Positions 21,965-34,448 of a DNA stretch of 34,686 nucleotides are shown here, one piece after another. Both the position numbers and the translations under genes were made by a program. How positions within the stretch are numbered: the first letter of the stretch is position 1; every line of letters starts with the position of its first letter. The stretch spans positions 1 through 34,686 of the forward strand of contig CACLSS010000010.1 of the NCBI GenBank assembly GCA_902609645.1, read 5' to 3'. The notes under the pieces were generated by a model that saw only the letters and a program-made list of their open reading frames with translations, was not told the origin of the DNA and did not search any database. The stretch is from an uncultured Pelagibacteraceae bacterium. GTDB lineage: Bacteria > Pseudomonadota > Alphaproteobacteria > Pelagibacterales > Pelagibacteraceae.

Positions 21965-23909
21965 CTTCGCCTTTATAATTATCGTGAATTTTTTGTCTTA
22001 AAGGATGTCTCTCTAATAATTTTTTTATTACTTTCTTTGCGATCGGCGCTGCACTTTTACTTCCAGATCCTCCATGTTCGACGACTACACTAATTGAATA
22101 CTGTGGATCATTATAAGGAGCAAAAGCAACATAGAGTGCATGATCTCTCTGTTCATAAGGTAAATCCTCATTTTTTATTTCAAGTTCTCTTTGTTTTTCA
22201 GTTATTCTTCTCACCTGCGATGTCCCTGTTTTACCTGCAAACATGAATTCTTTTTTGCTTAATCTTGATCCATAAGATGTTCCTCCAGGTTCGTTTGTGG
22301 CTCCAAAAAATGCATCTTTTACAAAATTTATATTTTCTTGATTTTTAAATAACGACTTGTAGCCGAAATCAATTGTTGTATCATCAAATTCATTCGATAA
22401 ATCACTATTGAAAAATTCCTCAAGTGATTTTGGATTCTTCTTTTTTTCAGCAAATATACTAAATTTACTTTTCTCACCTAAAACTATTCTAGGTTCTACA
22501 TCATATCCACCGTTAGCAATTCTTGCTGTCATCAAACACAACTGCATTGGCGTTGTTTGCCAATAGCCTTGGCCGATACCGCTGTGAAGTGTTTCACCTA
22601 AATACCAAGATTTTCCTATTCTTTGTTTTTTCCATTTTGTATTTGGCACAACTCCTGTTTTTTCTTCATGAAAACCTTTGACCATAGTGTCACCTAATCC
22701 ATATGCTCTTGCAGTTTCTGAAAGTCTATCAATACCTAATCTTCTTGCTACTTCATAAAAATATACATCACAGGACTCCTTAATTGCTTTCCGCATATCG
22801 ACAAATCCATGACCTTTTTTCTTCCAGCAATGAAATTTTTCTCCATAAAGTTCTATACTTCCACTACATTGTTGAACCATTTTCGTGTTTACAACATCAT
22901 TCTCCAATGCACTTATTGCGACCAATCCTTTAATGGTAGATCCAGGCGGGTACAATCCTGATATGGCTTTATTAACTAAGGGCTTATCTCTGTGATTAAT
23001 TAACTCTTTCCAATCTTTCGTATTAATACCATGTACAAATTTATTAGGATCAAAAGTTGGTGAGGAAACCATTGTAATAATATCACCTCTATAAATATCC
23101 ATTACACATATTGCTCCTGCTTTATCTTTTAATAAATTTGCAGAAAGATTTTGAAGTTCTAAATCAAGTGTTGTTTTATAGCTTTTTCCATTTTTTCCTT
23201 GATCGATAGAAACCTCTTTAATTCGTTTTCCAAAAGCATTTACTTCGTATCTTTTGTGCCCTATATCACCAATAATTTCGGAGTCTAGTTTATTTTCTAA
23301 ACCAGTTTTTCCAACTCTCATACCTGCAGCCTTCATGTTTGCTAAATAATTTTTTTGCTGCAAATCTCTTTTACTTATTTTAGATACATATCCAATAACA
23401 TGTGATGAAGATTGTTCACGATAAACTCTAGCTACTGATATTATTGGTTCAACTCCCTGTAGTTCATGTAAAAATAAATTTATCCTTGAAAATTCTGCCC
23501 AAGTTAAATTATCTGAAATGATAACTGGATCCCAAGGTTTCTGAGATTTAATTTTTTTCTGAATTTTAGAAACAGCTTTATCAGACATTTTTAAAATATT
23601 TTTTAATCTGAAAATTAATGCTGATAGATTCTCTGCATTTTCTGGAATTAAATGAAGTTGGAAAACTTTTTCATTAGATGCTATTTCCTCGTCAAAATAA
23701 TCTTTGATAACACCGCGTGGAGGAGCAAATTTCCATTCTCTAAATCTATTTTTATCAGATAGGGTTTTATATTTTTTACTTTCATTGATTTGTAAAGAGA
23801 TCAATCTTCCAACAACTCCAAAGACAACTACTGCTTTGGCAGCAGTTAGAATAAACATTCTTCTTCCTATTAACCTTATTTTGCTACCACCACCAGAATC
23901 GCTAATCAT
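21957..23909 (-). CDS. mrdA: Penicillin-binding protein 2, elongasome transpeptidase
   Basis: Class B PBP that cross-links new peptidoglycan with RodA. The 650 residues have one N-terminal membrane anchor (about 18-36), a PBP dimerisation domain with FAPPRGVIKDYF and VGKTGLENKLDSEI, then the transpeptidase domain. The catalytic motif is STIK in YPPGSTIKGLVA (Ser about 324), followed by ESCDVYFYEVARRLGID (the SxD-type second motif) and AGKTGTSQV as the third motif. I start at ATG 23909 because GAGGAG sits just before it and the reading frame otherwise begins at a TTG four codons earlier. It overlaps mreD by 8 nt and rodA by 8 nt. Confidence 0.96.
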   Translation of the reverse strand: MISDSGGGSKIRLIGRRMFILTAAKAVVVFGVVGRLISLQINESKKYKTLSDKNRFREWKFAPPRGVIKDYFDEEIASNEKVFQLHLIPENAENLSALIFRLKNILKMSDKAVSKIQKKIKSQKPWDPVIISDNLTWAEFSRINLFLHELQGVEPIISVARVYREQSSSHVIGYVSKISKRDLQQKNYLANMKAAGMRVGKTGLENKLDSEIIGDIGHKRYEVNAFGKRIKEVSIDQGKNGKSYKTTLDLELQNLSANLLKDKAGAICVMDIYRGDIITMVSSPTFDPNKFVHGINTKDWKELINHRDKPLVNKAISGLYPPGSTIKGLVAISALENDVVNTKMVQQCSGSIELYGEKFHCWKKKGHGFVDMRKAIKESCDVYFYEVARRLGIDRLSETARAYGLGDTMVKGFHEEKTGVVPNTKWKKQRIGKSWYLGETLHSGIGQGYWQTTPMQLCLMTARIANGGYDVEPRIVLGEKSKFSIFAEKKKNPKSLEEFFNSDLSNEFDDTTIDFGYKSLFKNQENINFVKDAFFGATNEPGGTSYGSRLSKKEFMFAGKTGTSQVRRITEKQRELEIKNEDLPYEQRDHALYVAFAPYNDPQYSISVVVEHGGSGSKSAAPIAKKVIKKLLERHPLRQKIHDNYKGEDV

Positions 23910-24417
23910 TTCTCCTCGCAAAAGTCATTTTTTTATAAACTTCAAAGATTGACCAAAATAAAGGATACAAAATAAAAGTGAAAAGAGAATTATAAAATAA
24001 TGTTGCGTATTCAATTTCTGCATCAGCAAATCTATTCATTAAAAAAAAATAAATAAAATTACCAATAAATACTGCAACAACAAAGGTAAACCAGTCAGTG
24101 AATAAAGAAGTTCTGACAGTTGCATTTCTTACATATGCAGCAACTAGTGAAACAAATAAATAAGACAAAGCACTTGTACCAAGAGGTAAACTAAGTACAA
24201 CATCGTTTATAAATCCACATATAAAAACAAAACCGTAACCTAAAATATCTGGATCTCTTAAAATCCAATAATAAATTACTATGAATTGTAAATTAAAAGA
24301 AAATATTGCCCAATAATAAAATTGTGTATGGAATTCTGAAATACAAATATAAATTAATAGAATTAGAGGACCAAGCCTAAATAATGAATCTCTAAATTTT
24401 GATAGTACAAGCGCCAT
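23902..24417 (-). CDS. mreD: Rod shape-determining protein MreD
   Basis: A small inner-membrane elongasome protein, 171 residues with five or six hydrophobic helices and no catalytic motif. GYGFVFICGFINDVVLSLPLGTSALSYL near the middle is the recognisable MreD part (a polar Asn-Asp in a membrane stretch followed by LPLG). I prefer ATG 24417, one base after the mreC stop; the frame also allows a GTG at 24432 inside mreC. It overlaps the PBP2 gene by 8 nt. Assignment relies on hydropathy, this motif and fixed position between mreC and mrdA. Confidence 0.9.
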   Translation of the reverse strand: MALVLSKFRDSLFRLGPLILLIYICISEFHTQFYYWAIFSFNLQFIVIYYWILRDPDILGYGFVFICGFINDVVLSLPLGTSALSYLFVSLVAAYVRNATVRTSLFTDWFTFVVAVFIGNFIYFFLMNRFADAEIEYATLFYNSLFTFILYPLFWSIFEVYKKMTFARRND

Positions 24418-24418
24418 T

Positions 24419-25276
24419 TTATCTTGCCCCACTATCTTCTTGCTGCTTTAGAGCAACGCTTACAAAATTTATTTGATCTGGATTTGCAAAGAGATTTACC
24501 ATTTTCTTATTGTCATCAATAACTACTTTGCCAACAGCAATACCTGGAAAAAGAACACCATCTTTTCCAGAAGTAAAAACTAAACTGTCTTTTTCGCCTA
24601 ACATAAAATTATCTGGTAAGTATTCTAAGCTTGGTTGTCTTTTGCCGGCTCCTGATAATATAGCTTGTGTTCCTGAAGGAGAAATTACTACTGGTATCCT
24701 ACTGTTAAGATCATTAAGAAGCAAAATTCTTGAGGACACAAAATTTACCTCTACAATTCTACCTGCAAGATAACCCTCGTTGAGAACAGGCATACCTAAT
24801 TTTATTCCTGAATTGCTCCCTTTATTTATTATAACAGAGTTTAAATAAGGGCTATTTTTATCTAAAATTACTTTTGCGTTTATAACAGAATAAGGGGATT
24901 TTTTTTCCAACCCTAAAACATCCTGTAACTTATTATTTTCAGCCTCCAAGAAAGAAGTTTGAAAGTCTTTGCTTTTTAAATCCTCTAATTCTTTTCTTAA
25001 TCTTTCATTCTCTTGGTAAGTGAAAATATGTTTTACAAAAAAGTCTTTTGATGCACCTGAAAATTTAATAGGAGAAGATGAAACGGCAGATAATCTATAT
25101 ACACCGTCATTAATAAGACTGCGTAAAACTTTAATAGGTTTTAAATTTGAGTTATCTAAAATAAAAATAAATAAAGAAAGTAAAATTAAAACAAATAAAG
25201 AAAACTTTTGTTTTGCTCCTCTTTGTAAAAGAGCCGAACGAATAACTATACCAAAATCATCTCGGCTTGTAGACAT
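24419..25276 (-). CDS. mreC: Rod shape-determining protein MreC
   Basis: Periplasmic scaffold of the elongasome that links MreB to PBP2. The 285 residues have an N-terminal cytoplasmic stretch, a single membrane helix (FSLFVLILLSLFIFIL, about 26-41), a coiled-coil region (YQENERLRKELEDLKSK and EAENNKLQDVLGL, about 92-125) and the beta-rich MreC domain beginning with VINAKVILDKNSPYLNSVIINKG, then GMPVLNEGYLAGRIVEV and SRILLLNDLNSRIPVVI. It follows mreB by 18 nt and precedes mreD. Length and order are typical of alphaproteobacteria. Confidence 0.96.
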   Translation of the reverse strand: MSTSRDDFGIVIRSALLQRGAKQKFSLFVLILLSLFIFILDNSNLKPIKVLRSLINDGVYRLSAVSSSPIKFSGASKDFFVKHIFTYQENERLRKELEDLKSKDFQTSFLEAENNKLQDVLGLEKKSPYSVINAKVILDKNSPYLNSVIINKGSNSGIKLGMPVLNEGYLAGRIVEVNFVSSRILLLNDLNSRIPVVISPSGTQAILSGAGKRQPSLEYLPDNFMLGEKDSLVFTSGKDGVLFPGIAVGKVVIDDNKKMVNLFANPDQINFVSVALKQQEDSGAR

Positions 25277-25294
25277 TTTTTAAACTCGATAGTC

Positions 25295-27896
<2,602 letters not shown>

Positions 27897-27917
27897 TTTT
27901 CCTTATTTTGGTGTCTT

Positions 27918-27947
27918 GCATAATACAATTTATGCGTTAATTTGCAA
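27918..27947 (-). promoter_or_regulatory. Promoter candidate of leuA with overlapping dyad
   Basis: On the minus strand TTGCAA (27947-27942) and TATTAT (27925-27920) are 16 bp apart, with the expected start near 27913 and AAGGA before the leuA ATG at 27896. The dyad GCATAA (27918-27923) / TTATGC (27930-27935) overlaps the -10 box and could be an operator. No leader peptide rich in leucine codons and no terminator hairpin was seen, so attenuation is not supported. Confidence 0.4.
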
Positions 27948-27989
27948 AATAATTATTTAAAAAATTAAAAAATTACGAACTAGATTGGC

Positions 27990-29021
<1,032 letters not shown>

Positions 29022-29024
29022 TTA

Positions 29025-29573
29025 CTATTTAAATATTTCAGAGCCTCTTGTCATTGCAACAGCACCAGTTCTTGACGTGCTAACTAATCCAAGCGGGCTT
29101 AGTGTCTCGATTAGTTTATCAATCTCTCTTCTTAAAGCAGTTACTTGAATAACAAAAGAGTTTTTTGATTTATCTAATATAAAAGAATTATATTTTTTGC
29201 ATAATTTTTGAGCTTTCTCCCTATTTTTCTTGGATGAAACAACCTTAAATAAGGCTAACTCTTTAAACAAAATATTTGGATCATTTCGTTTAAAATCAGC
29301 AACTTTATGAACTGGTATCAGCTTTTTTAGTTGAAGTTTAATTTGTTCAACAACTGAAGGTGTACCAGAAGTAACAATAGTTATTCTAGATATATGTTTT
29401 TTTTTATCAACTTCTGCAACGGCTAAAGACTCTATGTTGTAACCTCTACCAGAAAATAGACCAACAACTCTTGCTAATACTCCAGCCTCGTTATCAACCC
29501 AAACTACAATTATATGGTGCTCAGATTTTCCAAGTTTACCAGGCTCACTATAAGCTGATTTTGATTTTGGCAT
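29025..29573 (-). CDS. ilvN: Acetolactate synthase small (regulatory) subunit
   Basis: Regulatory partner of the IlvB catalytic subunit, conferring valine feedback inhibition. The 182 residues have an N-terminal ACT domain: HHIIVVWVDNEAGVLARVVGLF near 17-38, GRGYNIESLAV near 41-51 and ISRITIVTSG near 62-71. A second ACT-like half follows, ending LGLVSTSRTGAVAMTRGSEIF. A short N-terminal extension (MPKSKSAYSEPGKLGKSE) precedes the ACT domain and may be disordered. The start overlaps the ilvB stop as TAATG, the coupling expected for a stoichiometric complex. Confidence 0.96.
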   Translation of the reverse strand: MPKSKSAYSEPGKLGKSEHHIIVVWVDNEAGVLARVVGLFSGRGYNIESLAVAEVDKKKHISRITIVTSGTPSVVEQIKLQLKKLIPVHKVADFKRNDPNILFKELALFKVVSSKKNREKAQKLCKKYNSFILDKSKNSFVIQVTALRREIDKLIETLSPLGLVSTSRTGAVAMTRGSEIFK

Positions 29574-31345
29574 TATACTAAAGTCTTACCTTCATCTGTT
29601 ACTTCTTCTTTTTCATCCTCAGGACCTAAGAGCATTTGGTTGTGAGGTTTTCCAGATGGTATCATTGGATAACAATTCTCTGCTGGGTCAACTCTACAGT
29701 CAAAAATAACTGGTTCTTTTGTGTTTATCATTTCGTTTATTTTTTCATCTAATTCATCTGGTTTTGTAGCTTGTATACCAACACAACCGTATGCTTCTGC
29801 TAATTTAACAAAATCAGGTAGAGCTGCAGTGTAACTTTCAGAATAATTTTTTTCATGTAGAAGTTCTTGCCACTGTCTGACCATTCCCATGTACTGATTA
29901 TTTAAAATAAATATTTTTATAGGAAGCTTGTACTGCACAGCTGTTGACATTTCTTGCATGGTCATCAAAACTGATGCCTCTCCAGCAATATCTACAACTA
30001 ATTTATCGGGATGAGCAATTTGGACTCCTACTGCAGCAGGCAAACCGTATCCCATTGTACCAAGTCCGCCTGAGGTCATCCATCTGTTTGGTTTATTAAA
30101 TTTATAATGTTGGGCAGCCCACATTTGATGCTGTCCTACCTCGGTTGTTATAAAAGTATCTTTATTTTTTGATAATTCATAAAGTCTTTGTACTGCGTAC
30201 TGTGGTTTGATAACCTCTTTGCTATTCTTGAAGCTTAAAGATTTTTTTTGTCTCCACTTATCTATATCCTTCCACCATTTAGAGATATTTTGTTTATTAG
30301 AGTTTAAAAAATCTTTATGTTTTTCTTTTATTCTTTTATTTAAGGCTTTTAAAAAACTGCCAACATCACTGACAACTGCTAAATCTACTTTAATATTTTT
30401 ACCGATAGACGATGGATCAATATCCACATGAATTTTTTTTGACTTAGGTGAAAACTCATCTACTTTTCCAGTTATTCTATCATCAAACCTTGCTCCGATG
30501 TTTATCATCAGATCGCAACTATACATAGAATTGTTTGCCTCATATGTTCCGTGCATTCCTAGCATTCCTAAAAATAAAGGATCGTCACCAGGGTAAGCGC
30601 CAAGACCTTGTAAAGTAGAAGTTATTGGGAAACCAGTTATTGAAACAAGCTCTCGTAATGACTTACTTGCCTCAGGACCTGAATTAATTACGCCTCCTCC
30701 AGTATAAAAAATTGGTTTTGATGACTTCTTCATCAAATTTATAACTTTGTCTAAATCACTAGAGCTTATTTTTCCATTTGGTTTAGATTTTCCATTTAGC
30801 TTTTTCTTATTTGAACTTTTTAAAACAAAATTTGTTTTTTTAAATTGAATATCTTTTGGTATGTCGACTAAGACTGGTCCAGGTCTACCAGTTGTTGCAA
30901 CTTCAAATGCTAAATCCATTACTTTGGCCAAATCATTTACATCTTTAACTAACCAATTATGTTTTGTGCAAGGTCGCGTAATTCCAGTTGTGTCGCATTC
31001 TTGAAATGCATCTGTTCCAATTAAATGAGTTGGGACTTGGCCGCTTATGCAAACTAACGGAACTGAATCCATGTAAGCATCTGTGAGAGCGGTTACAGCG
31101 TTAGTTGCTCCAGGTCCAGAAGTAACTAATAGAACTCCAGGTTTTCCAGATGAGCGTGCGTATCCCTCAGCTGCATGACCCGCGCCCTGTTCATGACGTG
31201 CTAGAATATGTTTTATTGTTTTATGGTTTTTAAGTTCGTCATAAATTGGCAATACTGCTCCACCTGGATATCCAAATATATGTTCAACTTTATGATGCTC
31301 TAAAACTTTAAAAACTATTTCAGCCCCAGATATTAATTTTCCCAT
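29573..31345 (-). CDS. ilvB: Acetolactate synthase large (catalytic) subunit
   Basis: Thiamine-diphosphate enzyme that joins pyruvate to pyruvate or 2-oxobutyrate, first common step of branched-chain amino acid synthesis. The 590 residues are standard. The catalytic glutamate is E52 in ARHEQGAGHAAEGYA; GYPGGAVLPIYD near 25-36, SGPGATNAVTALTDAYMDSVPLV near 83-105, and the ThDP/Mg motif beginning VVDIAGEASVLMTMQEM with NNQYMGMVRQWQEL near its end are present. The motif reads D-I-A-G-E where most homologues have G-D-G-S-F/A. It starts 30 nt after the miaA stop without an obvious Shine-Dalgarno; a TTGACC/GATTAT pair lies just upstream but so close that it would give a leaderless message. Confidence 0.97.
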   Translation of the reverse strand: MGKLISGAEIVFKVLEHHKVEHIFGYPGGAVLPIYDELKNHKTIKHILARHEQGAGHAAEGYARSSGKPGVLLVTSGPGATNAVTALTDAYMDSVPLVCISGQVPTHLIGTDAFQECDTTGITRPCTKHNWLVKDVNDLAKVMDLAFEVATTGRPGPVLVDIPKDIQFKKTNFVLKSSNKKKLNGKSKPNGKISSSDLDKVINLMKKSSKPIFYTGGGVINSGPEASKSLRELVSITGFPITSTLQGLGAYPGDDPLFLGMLGMHGTYEANNSMYSCDLMINIGARFDDRITGKVDEFSPKSKKIHVDIDPSSIGKNIKVDLAVVSDVGSFLKALNKRIKEKHKDFLNSNKQNISKWWKDIDKWRQKKSLSFKNSKEVIKPQYAVQRLYELSKNKDTFITTEVGQHQMWAAQHYKFNKPNRWMTSGGLGTMGYGLPAAVGVQIAHPDKLVVDIAGEASVLMTMQEMSTAVQYKLPIKIFILNNQYMGMVRQWQELLHEKNYSESYTAALPDFVKLAEAYGCVGIQATKPDELDEKINEMINTKEPVIFDCRVDPAENCYPMIPSGKPHNQMLLGPEDEKEEVTDEGKTLV

Positions 31346-31375
31346 AAATATAATCTATCTTAGGGAAATTTTGGG

Positions 31376-32299
31376 TCAAGTTTTAGATAAATAACTTAGA
31401 ATTTTTTTTCTTAAATCAAGATAATTGGTATCAGTGAACTGCTTCCAATCCTTCATCTGGCCTCTTTGCCAGGTATATTGCCTCTTAGCATATTGCCTAG
31501 TTCTGATAAGAACTCTATCTTTAAGATTTTTAAGAGTAATAGATTTTTGCAGATACAAACCAATTTCATAAATACCTATTATCGAGTTAGCAGAAATATG
31601 AGAGGCAGGTACAAAAAATTTTTTATTGTAATTTCTTACTTCATCTAGGGCTCCTTTTTTTAACATTTGGATAAATCTACTATTTATTTTTTTTTCTAAA
31701 TCGTCTTTTGGAGGTAATAGACATAATTTAATAAAGTCAGGTGATTTAAAGTATTTTTTATTTTCTTTATTTTGCCATTCCTTTAGAGTTAAACCTGTCC
31801 CTTCGTAAACTGAAATAGCTCGTGAAACGCGTTGAATATCATTTCTATTTATACCTTCAAAAATTGTTGGGTTTTTTCTATGATAATGATTTCCCATCAT
31901 CCATCTTCCAAGAGGACTTAGATGAGAATAATCTAATTTTTTAACTTTTGGTATTTTAACTAAACCCTCAGTTAATGCTCTAAAGTAAAGCCCAGTTCCA
32001 CCAACTACAATGGGAGTTTTATTTTTTTTTTGTATCTCTTTTATTTTTTTTGCTACTAACTTGCACCATTTACCTACTGAAAAAGTATTCTTTGCTGATA
32101 TGAAACCATAAAAATGATGTTTAATTTCACTTTTATCTGGTCGCGCAGAAAGTATTTTAATTTCTTTATATACCTGCATGCTATCTGCATTTAAGATTTC
32201 TCCACCATATTTTTTTGCTATATCAATCGCTATTCTTGATTTTCCAGATGCTGTAGGACCAAATAAAAGTATTATCTTTCTTTTTAATTTTTCAGGCAA
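31376..32299 (-). CDS. miaA: tRNA dimethylallyltransferase
   Basis: Transfers a dimethylallyl group to N6 of A37 in tRNAs reading codons that start with U. The 307 residues show the P-loop GPTASGKS (14-21), NADSMQVYKEIKILSARPD near 36-54 (with the general base Asp), FYGFISAKNTFSVGKW, VVGGTGLYFRAL near 97-108, and TRQYAKRQYTWQRGQ near 263-277, the C-terminal tRNA-contact block. The start is a TTG one base after the upstream protease stop; no ATG or GTG occurs before the P-loop, so the TTG is likely real. That unusual start may keep expression low. Cotranscribed with the hfl-protease block. Confidence 0.95.
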   Translation of the reverse strand: MPEKLKRKIILLFGPTASGKSRIAIDIAKKYGGEILNADSMQVYKEIKILSARPDKSEIKHHFYGFISAKNTFSVGKWCKLVAKKIKEIQKKNKTPIVVGGTGLYFRALTEGLVKIPKVKKLDYSHLSPLGRWMMGNHYHRKNPTIFEGINRNDIQRVSRAISVYEGTGLTLKEWQNKENKKYFKSPDFIKLCLLPPKDDLEKKINSRFIQMLKKGALDEVRNYNKKFFVPASHISANSIIGIYEIGLYLQKSITLKNLKDRVLIRTRQYAKRQYTWQRGQMKDWKQFTDTNYLDLRKKILSYLSKT

Positions 32300-32300
32300 T

Positions 32301-33389
32301 CTATTTGTCTTTAAATTCTTCTGCTGACTCCATTCTACCTAATGTAAATTTTTTTGATATCAGCTTCTTTTCTCTCCAAATTTTTACGTTTACTCTTTTA
32401 TTGGGTTTTGTATTGGCAACTACTCTTGGGAGATTTCTCATTGTTTTAATTTTTTCTCCATCAAATTCTAAAATAATATCTCCTGATTTAATTCCACCTT
32501 TATCTGCTGGGCCGCCTTCAGATACTCCACCTATAAAAGCCCCTTTGGGTTCTTTTAAACCTGCAACTGATGCTATCTCTTTCGTAACTTCTTGAATTCT
32601 TACACCAAGCCATCCTCTTTTAGTTTCTCCAAACTCAATTAATTGATCGATAATTGTTGAGGCATAATTCGAAGGTATAGCAAAACCTATTCCACTACTT
32701 GCACCTGAAGGACTTATAATCGCTGTATTAATTCCAATTACATTTCCATTCATATCAAAAAGAGGTCCGCCAGAATTTCCTTGGTTAATAGATGCATCTG
32801 TTTGAATAAAATCATCGTAACGAGTTAAGTTTATGTCACGATTTCTTGCTGAAATAATTCCCGAGGTTACCGTGCCACCCAATCCAAAAGGGTTTCCTAT
32901 TGCCATGACCCAGTCTCCAACTCTTGCTTTATCTGAGTTTCCAAACTCAACTATCTCAAAGTTTTCCTTTGTATCAATTTTTAAAACAGCCAGGTCAGAA
33001 TAAGGATCAGCACCAATAACTTTAGCTTTATACTCTTTATTGTTTATTCTAACAATTATATCCTCTGCGTTAGCAATAACGTGATTGTTTGTAATTACTG
33101 TTCCATTTTTTTTAATAACAAATCCTGATCCTAGCGATGTAGCTTTTCTTTCAGTTGGTCTATCAAATTCTTTAAACATTTCTCCAAATGGTGAGCCAGG
33201 AGGAAATTGAAATGGAAATGGATTTGCTTGAGTTTTAACAGTTTGAGTTGTTGAAATATTCACAACAGACGGCATTAGTTCCTCAGCAAGATCTGCGAAC
33301 GATTCTGGTGCTGCCTTTGACCAAAGATTTGTATTTATAAGAAAAACTAATATGAAAACTTTAGTCGCAATATGTTTTAAAAATTTCAT
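32301..33389 (-). CDS. Do/DegP-family periplasmic serine protease with one PDZ domain
   Basis: Envelope quality-control protease of the HtrA group. The 362 residues start with a signal sequence (about 1-26, ending NLWSKA). The trypsin-like domain carries H103 (in TNNHVIANA), D132 (in DPYSDLAVLKI) and S206 (in QGNSGGPLF), all intact. One PDZ domain spans about 250-345 (RGWLGVRIQEV, then GGPADKGGIKSGDIILEFDG). DegP and DegQ usually have two PDZ domains and about 450-480 residues, so this copy is DegS-sized, although its N-terminus looks cleavable rather than like a membrane anchor. Start overlaps the DUF2065 stop as TAATG. It sits beside hflKC, as in many proteobacteria. Confidence 0.94.
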   Translation of the reverse strand: MKFLKHIATKVFILVFLINTNLWSKAAPESFADLAEELMPSVVNISTTQTVKTQANPFPFQFPPGSPFGEMFKEFDRPTERKATSLGSGFVIKKNGTVITNNHVIANAEDIIVRINNKEYKAKVIGADPYSDLAVLKIDTKENFEIVEFGNSDKARVGDWVMAIGNPFGLGGTVTSGIISARNRDINLTRYDDFIQTDASINQGNSGGPLFDMNGNVIGINTAIISPSGASSGIGFAIPSNYASTIIDQLIEFGETKRGWLGVRIQEVTKEIASVAGLKEPKGAFIGGVSEGGPADKGGIKSGDIILEFDGEKIKTMRNLPRVVANTKPNKRVNVKIWREKKLISKKFTLGRMESAEEFKDK

Positions 33390-33574
33390 TATCTTTTAAT
33401 ATAACAAATAATTATAAATCCAATTATTGTAAATACCACTCCTAGAATTCTTAAACTATTAGCTGGCATAGCTTGAATTAATTTAGACATATTCTTGATT
33501 TTTGACGGAAACAAGGCGCATATCAGCCCCTCGATGAATAATATCAAACCAATGGCAATAATGAATTCCTTCAC
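33389..33574 (-). CDS. DUF2065 (YjeT-like) small inner-membrane protein
   Basis: A 61-residue membrane protein with two hydrophobic helices: EFIIAIGLILFIEGLICALFP at the start, and RILGVVFTIIGFIIICYI at the end, separated by a short polar loop. This is the DUF2065/YjeT pattern, which is commonly found next to hflC. I use the GTG at 33574, 7 nt after the hflC stop, because it gives the family length of about 61-65 and begins exactly where homologues do; an ATG at 33631 would add 19 residues that overlap hflC. The function is unknown. Confidence 0.85.
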   Translation of the reverse strand: MKEFIIAIGLILFIEGLICALFPSKIKNMSKLIQAMPANSLRILGVVFTIIGFIIICYIKR

Positions 33575-33581
33575 TCCTTGA

Positions 33582-34448
33582 TTATTGTTTTTTTGAAACT
33601 CCTGCTTTACCGAAGAATTTAAAGAAATCACTATCGGGTGATAGGATTAGTGAAGTGTCTCCACCGATTAAAGCTTTTTCATAGGACTGCATTGCTCTAT
33701 AAAACCCGAAGAACTCTGGGTCACGGCCAAAAGCTTCTGCAAAAATTCTATTTCTTGTACCGTCGCCTTCACCTTTCATAATCTCAGATTGTTTATTAGC
33801 AGTTGCTAAAATAACTGTCACTTCTTTATCAGCTGTTGATGTAATTTTTGCTGCTATTTCAGCACCTTGTGCTCTAAATTCCTTTGCTTCTCTTTCTCTT
33901 TCAGTTTGCATTCTTTTAAAAATCGCTTCACTGTTTGCTTGGGGTAAGTCAGCTCTTTTAATTCTCACATCAACAATTGTAATTCCAAAGTTTTGGGCTT
34001 CAATGTTAACATCATTTTGAATTGTTGCCATATGCTTCGATCTATCTATCGACAAAAGTGTAGCTAGGTTTTGAGTACCCAATACACCTCTAATTCTTGA
34101 ATTTATAATTGTAGCAAGCCTTGATCTTGCAACATTCTCGTTACCTACTGAAATATAAAATTTTAATGGATCAACAATTCTAAAACGCGCAAATGCATCA
34201 ACAATAAGTCTTTTTTGATCAGCAGCAATAACCTCTTCTGGTGGTGTGTCTAAATTTAATACTCTTCTATCAAGATAAGCAACGTTTTGAATAAAAGGTA
34301 ATTTAAAATTTAATCCAGGTTTGGTGATAATTTTTTTCGGGTCACCAAATTGTAAAACGATAGCTTGATTAATTTCCTGAACGATAAAAAGACTTTGGTA
34401 ACCAGTTACTGCTAGAACTACTATTAATGGTATTAAAAATTTTTTCAT
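33582..34448 (-). CDS. hflC: HflC, SPFH/band-7 membrane protein
   Basis: Partner of HflK in the inner-membrane SPFH complex that encloses the FtsH protease. The 288 residues show an N-terminal membrane helix (MKKFLIPLIVVLAVTGYQSLFIV), then the SPFH domain: QAIVLQFGDPKKIITKPGLNFKLPF near 29-53, DRRVLNLDTPPEEVIAADQKRL near 60-81, FRIVDPLKFYISVGN. A long helical region follows with MQTEREREAKEFRAQGAEIAAKI near 185-207 and TANKQSEIMKGEGDGTRNRIFAEAFGRDPEFFGFYRAM, an HflC signature. The start overlaps the hflK stop by one base (TAATG). Coupled expression fits the hetero-oligomer. Confidence 0.96.
   Translation of the reverse strand: MKKFLIPLIVVLAVTGYQSLFIVQEINQAIVLQFGDPKKIITKPGLNFKLPFIQNVAYLDRRVLNLDTPPEEVIAADQKRLIVDAFARFRIVDPLKFYISVGNENVARSRLATIINSRIRGVLGTQNLATLLSIDRSKHMATIQNDVNIEAQNFGITIVDVRIKRADLPQANSEAIFKRMQTEREREAKEFRAQGAEIAAKITSTADKEVTVILATANKQSEIMKGEGDGTRNRIFAEAFGRDPEFFGFYRAMQSYEKALIGGDTSLILSPDSDFFKFFGKAGVSKKQ

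Noticed and set aside
27897-27989. Leucine attenuator ahead of leuA
   Set aside because: No leader peptide with leucine codons and no hairpin with a T-run is present in the 93-nt gap.
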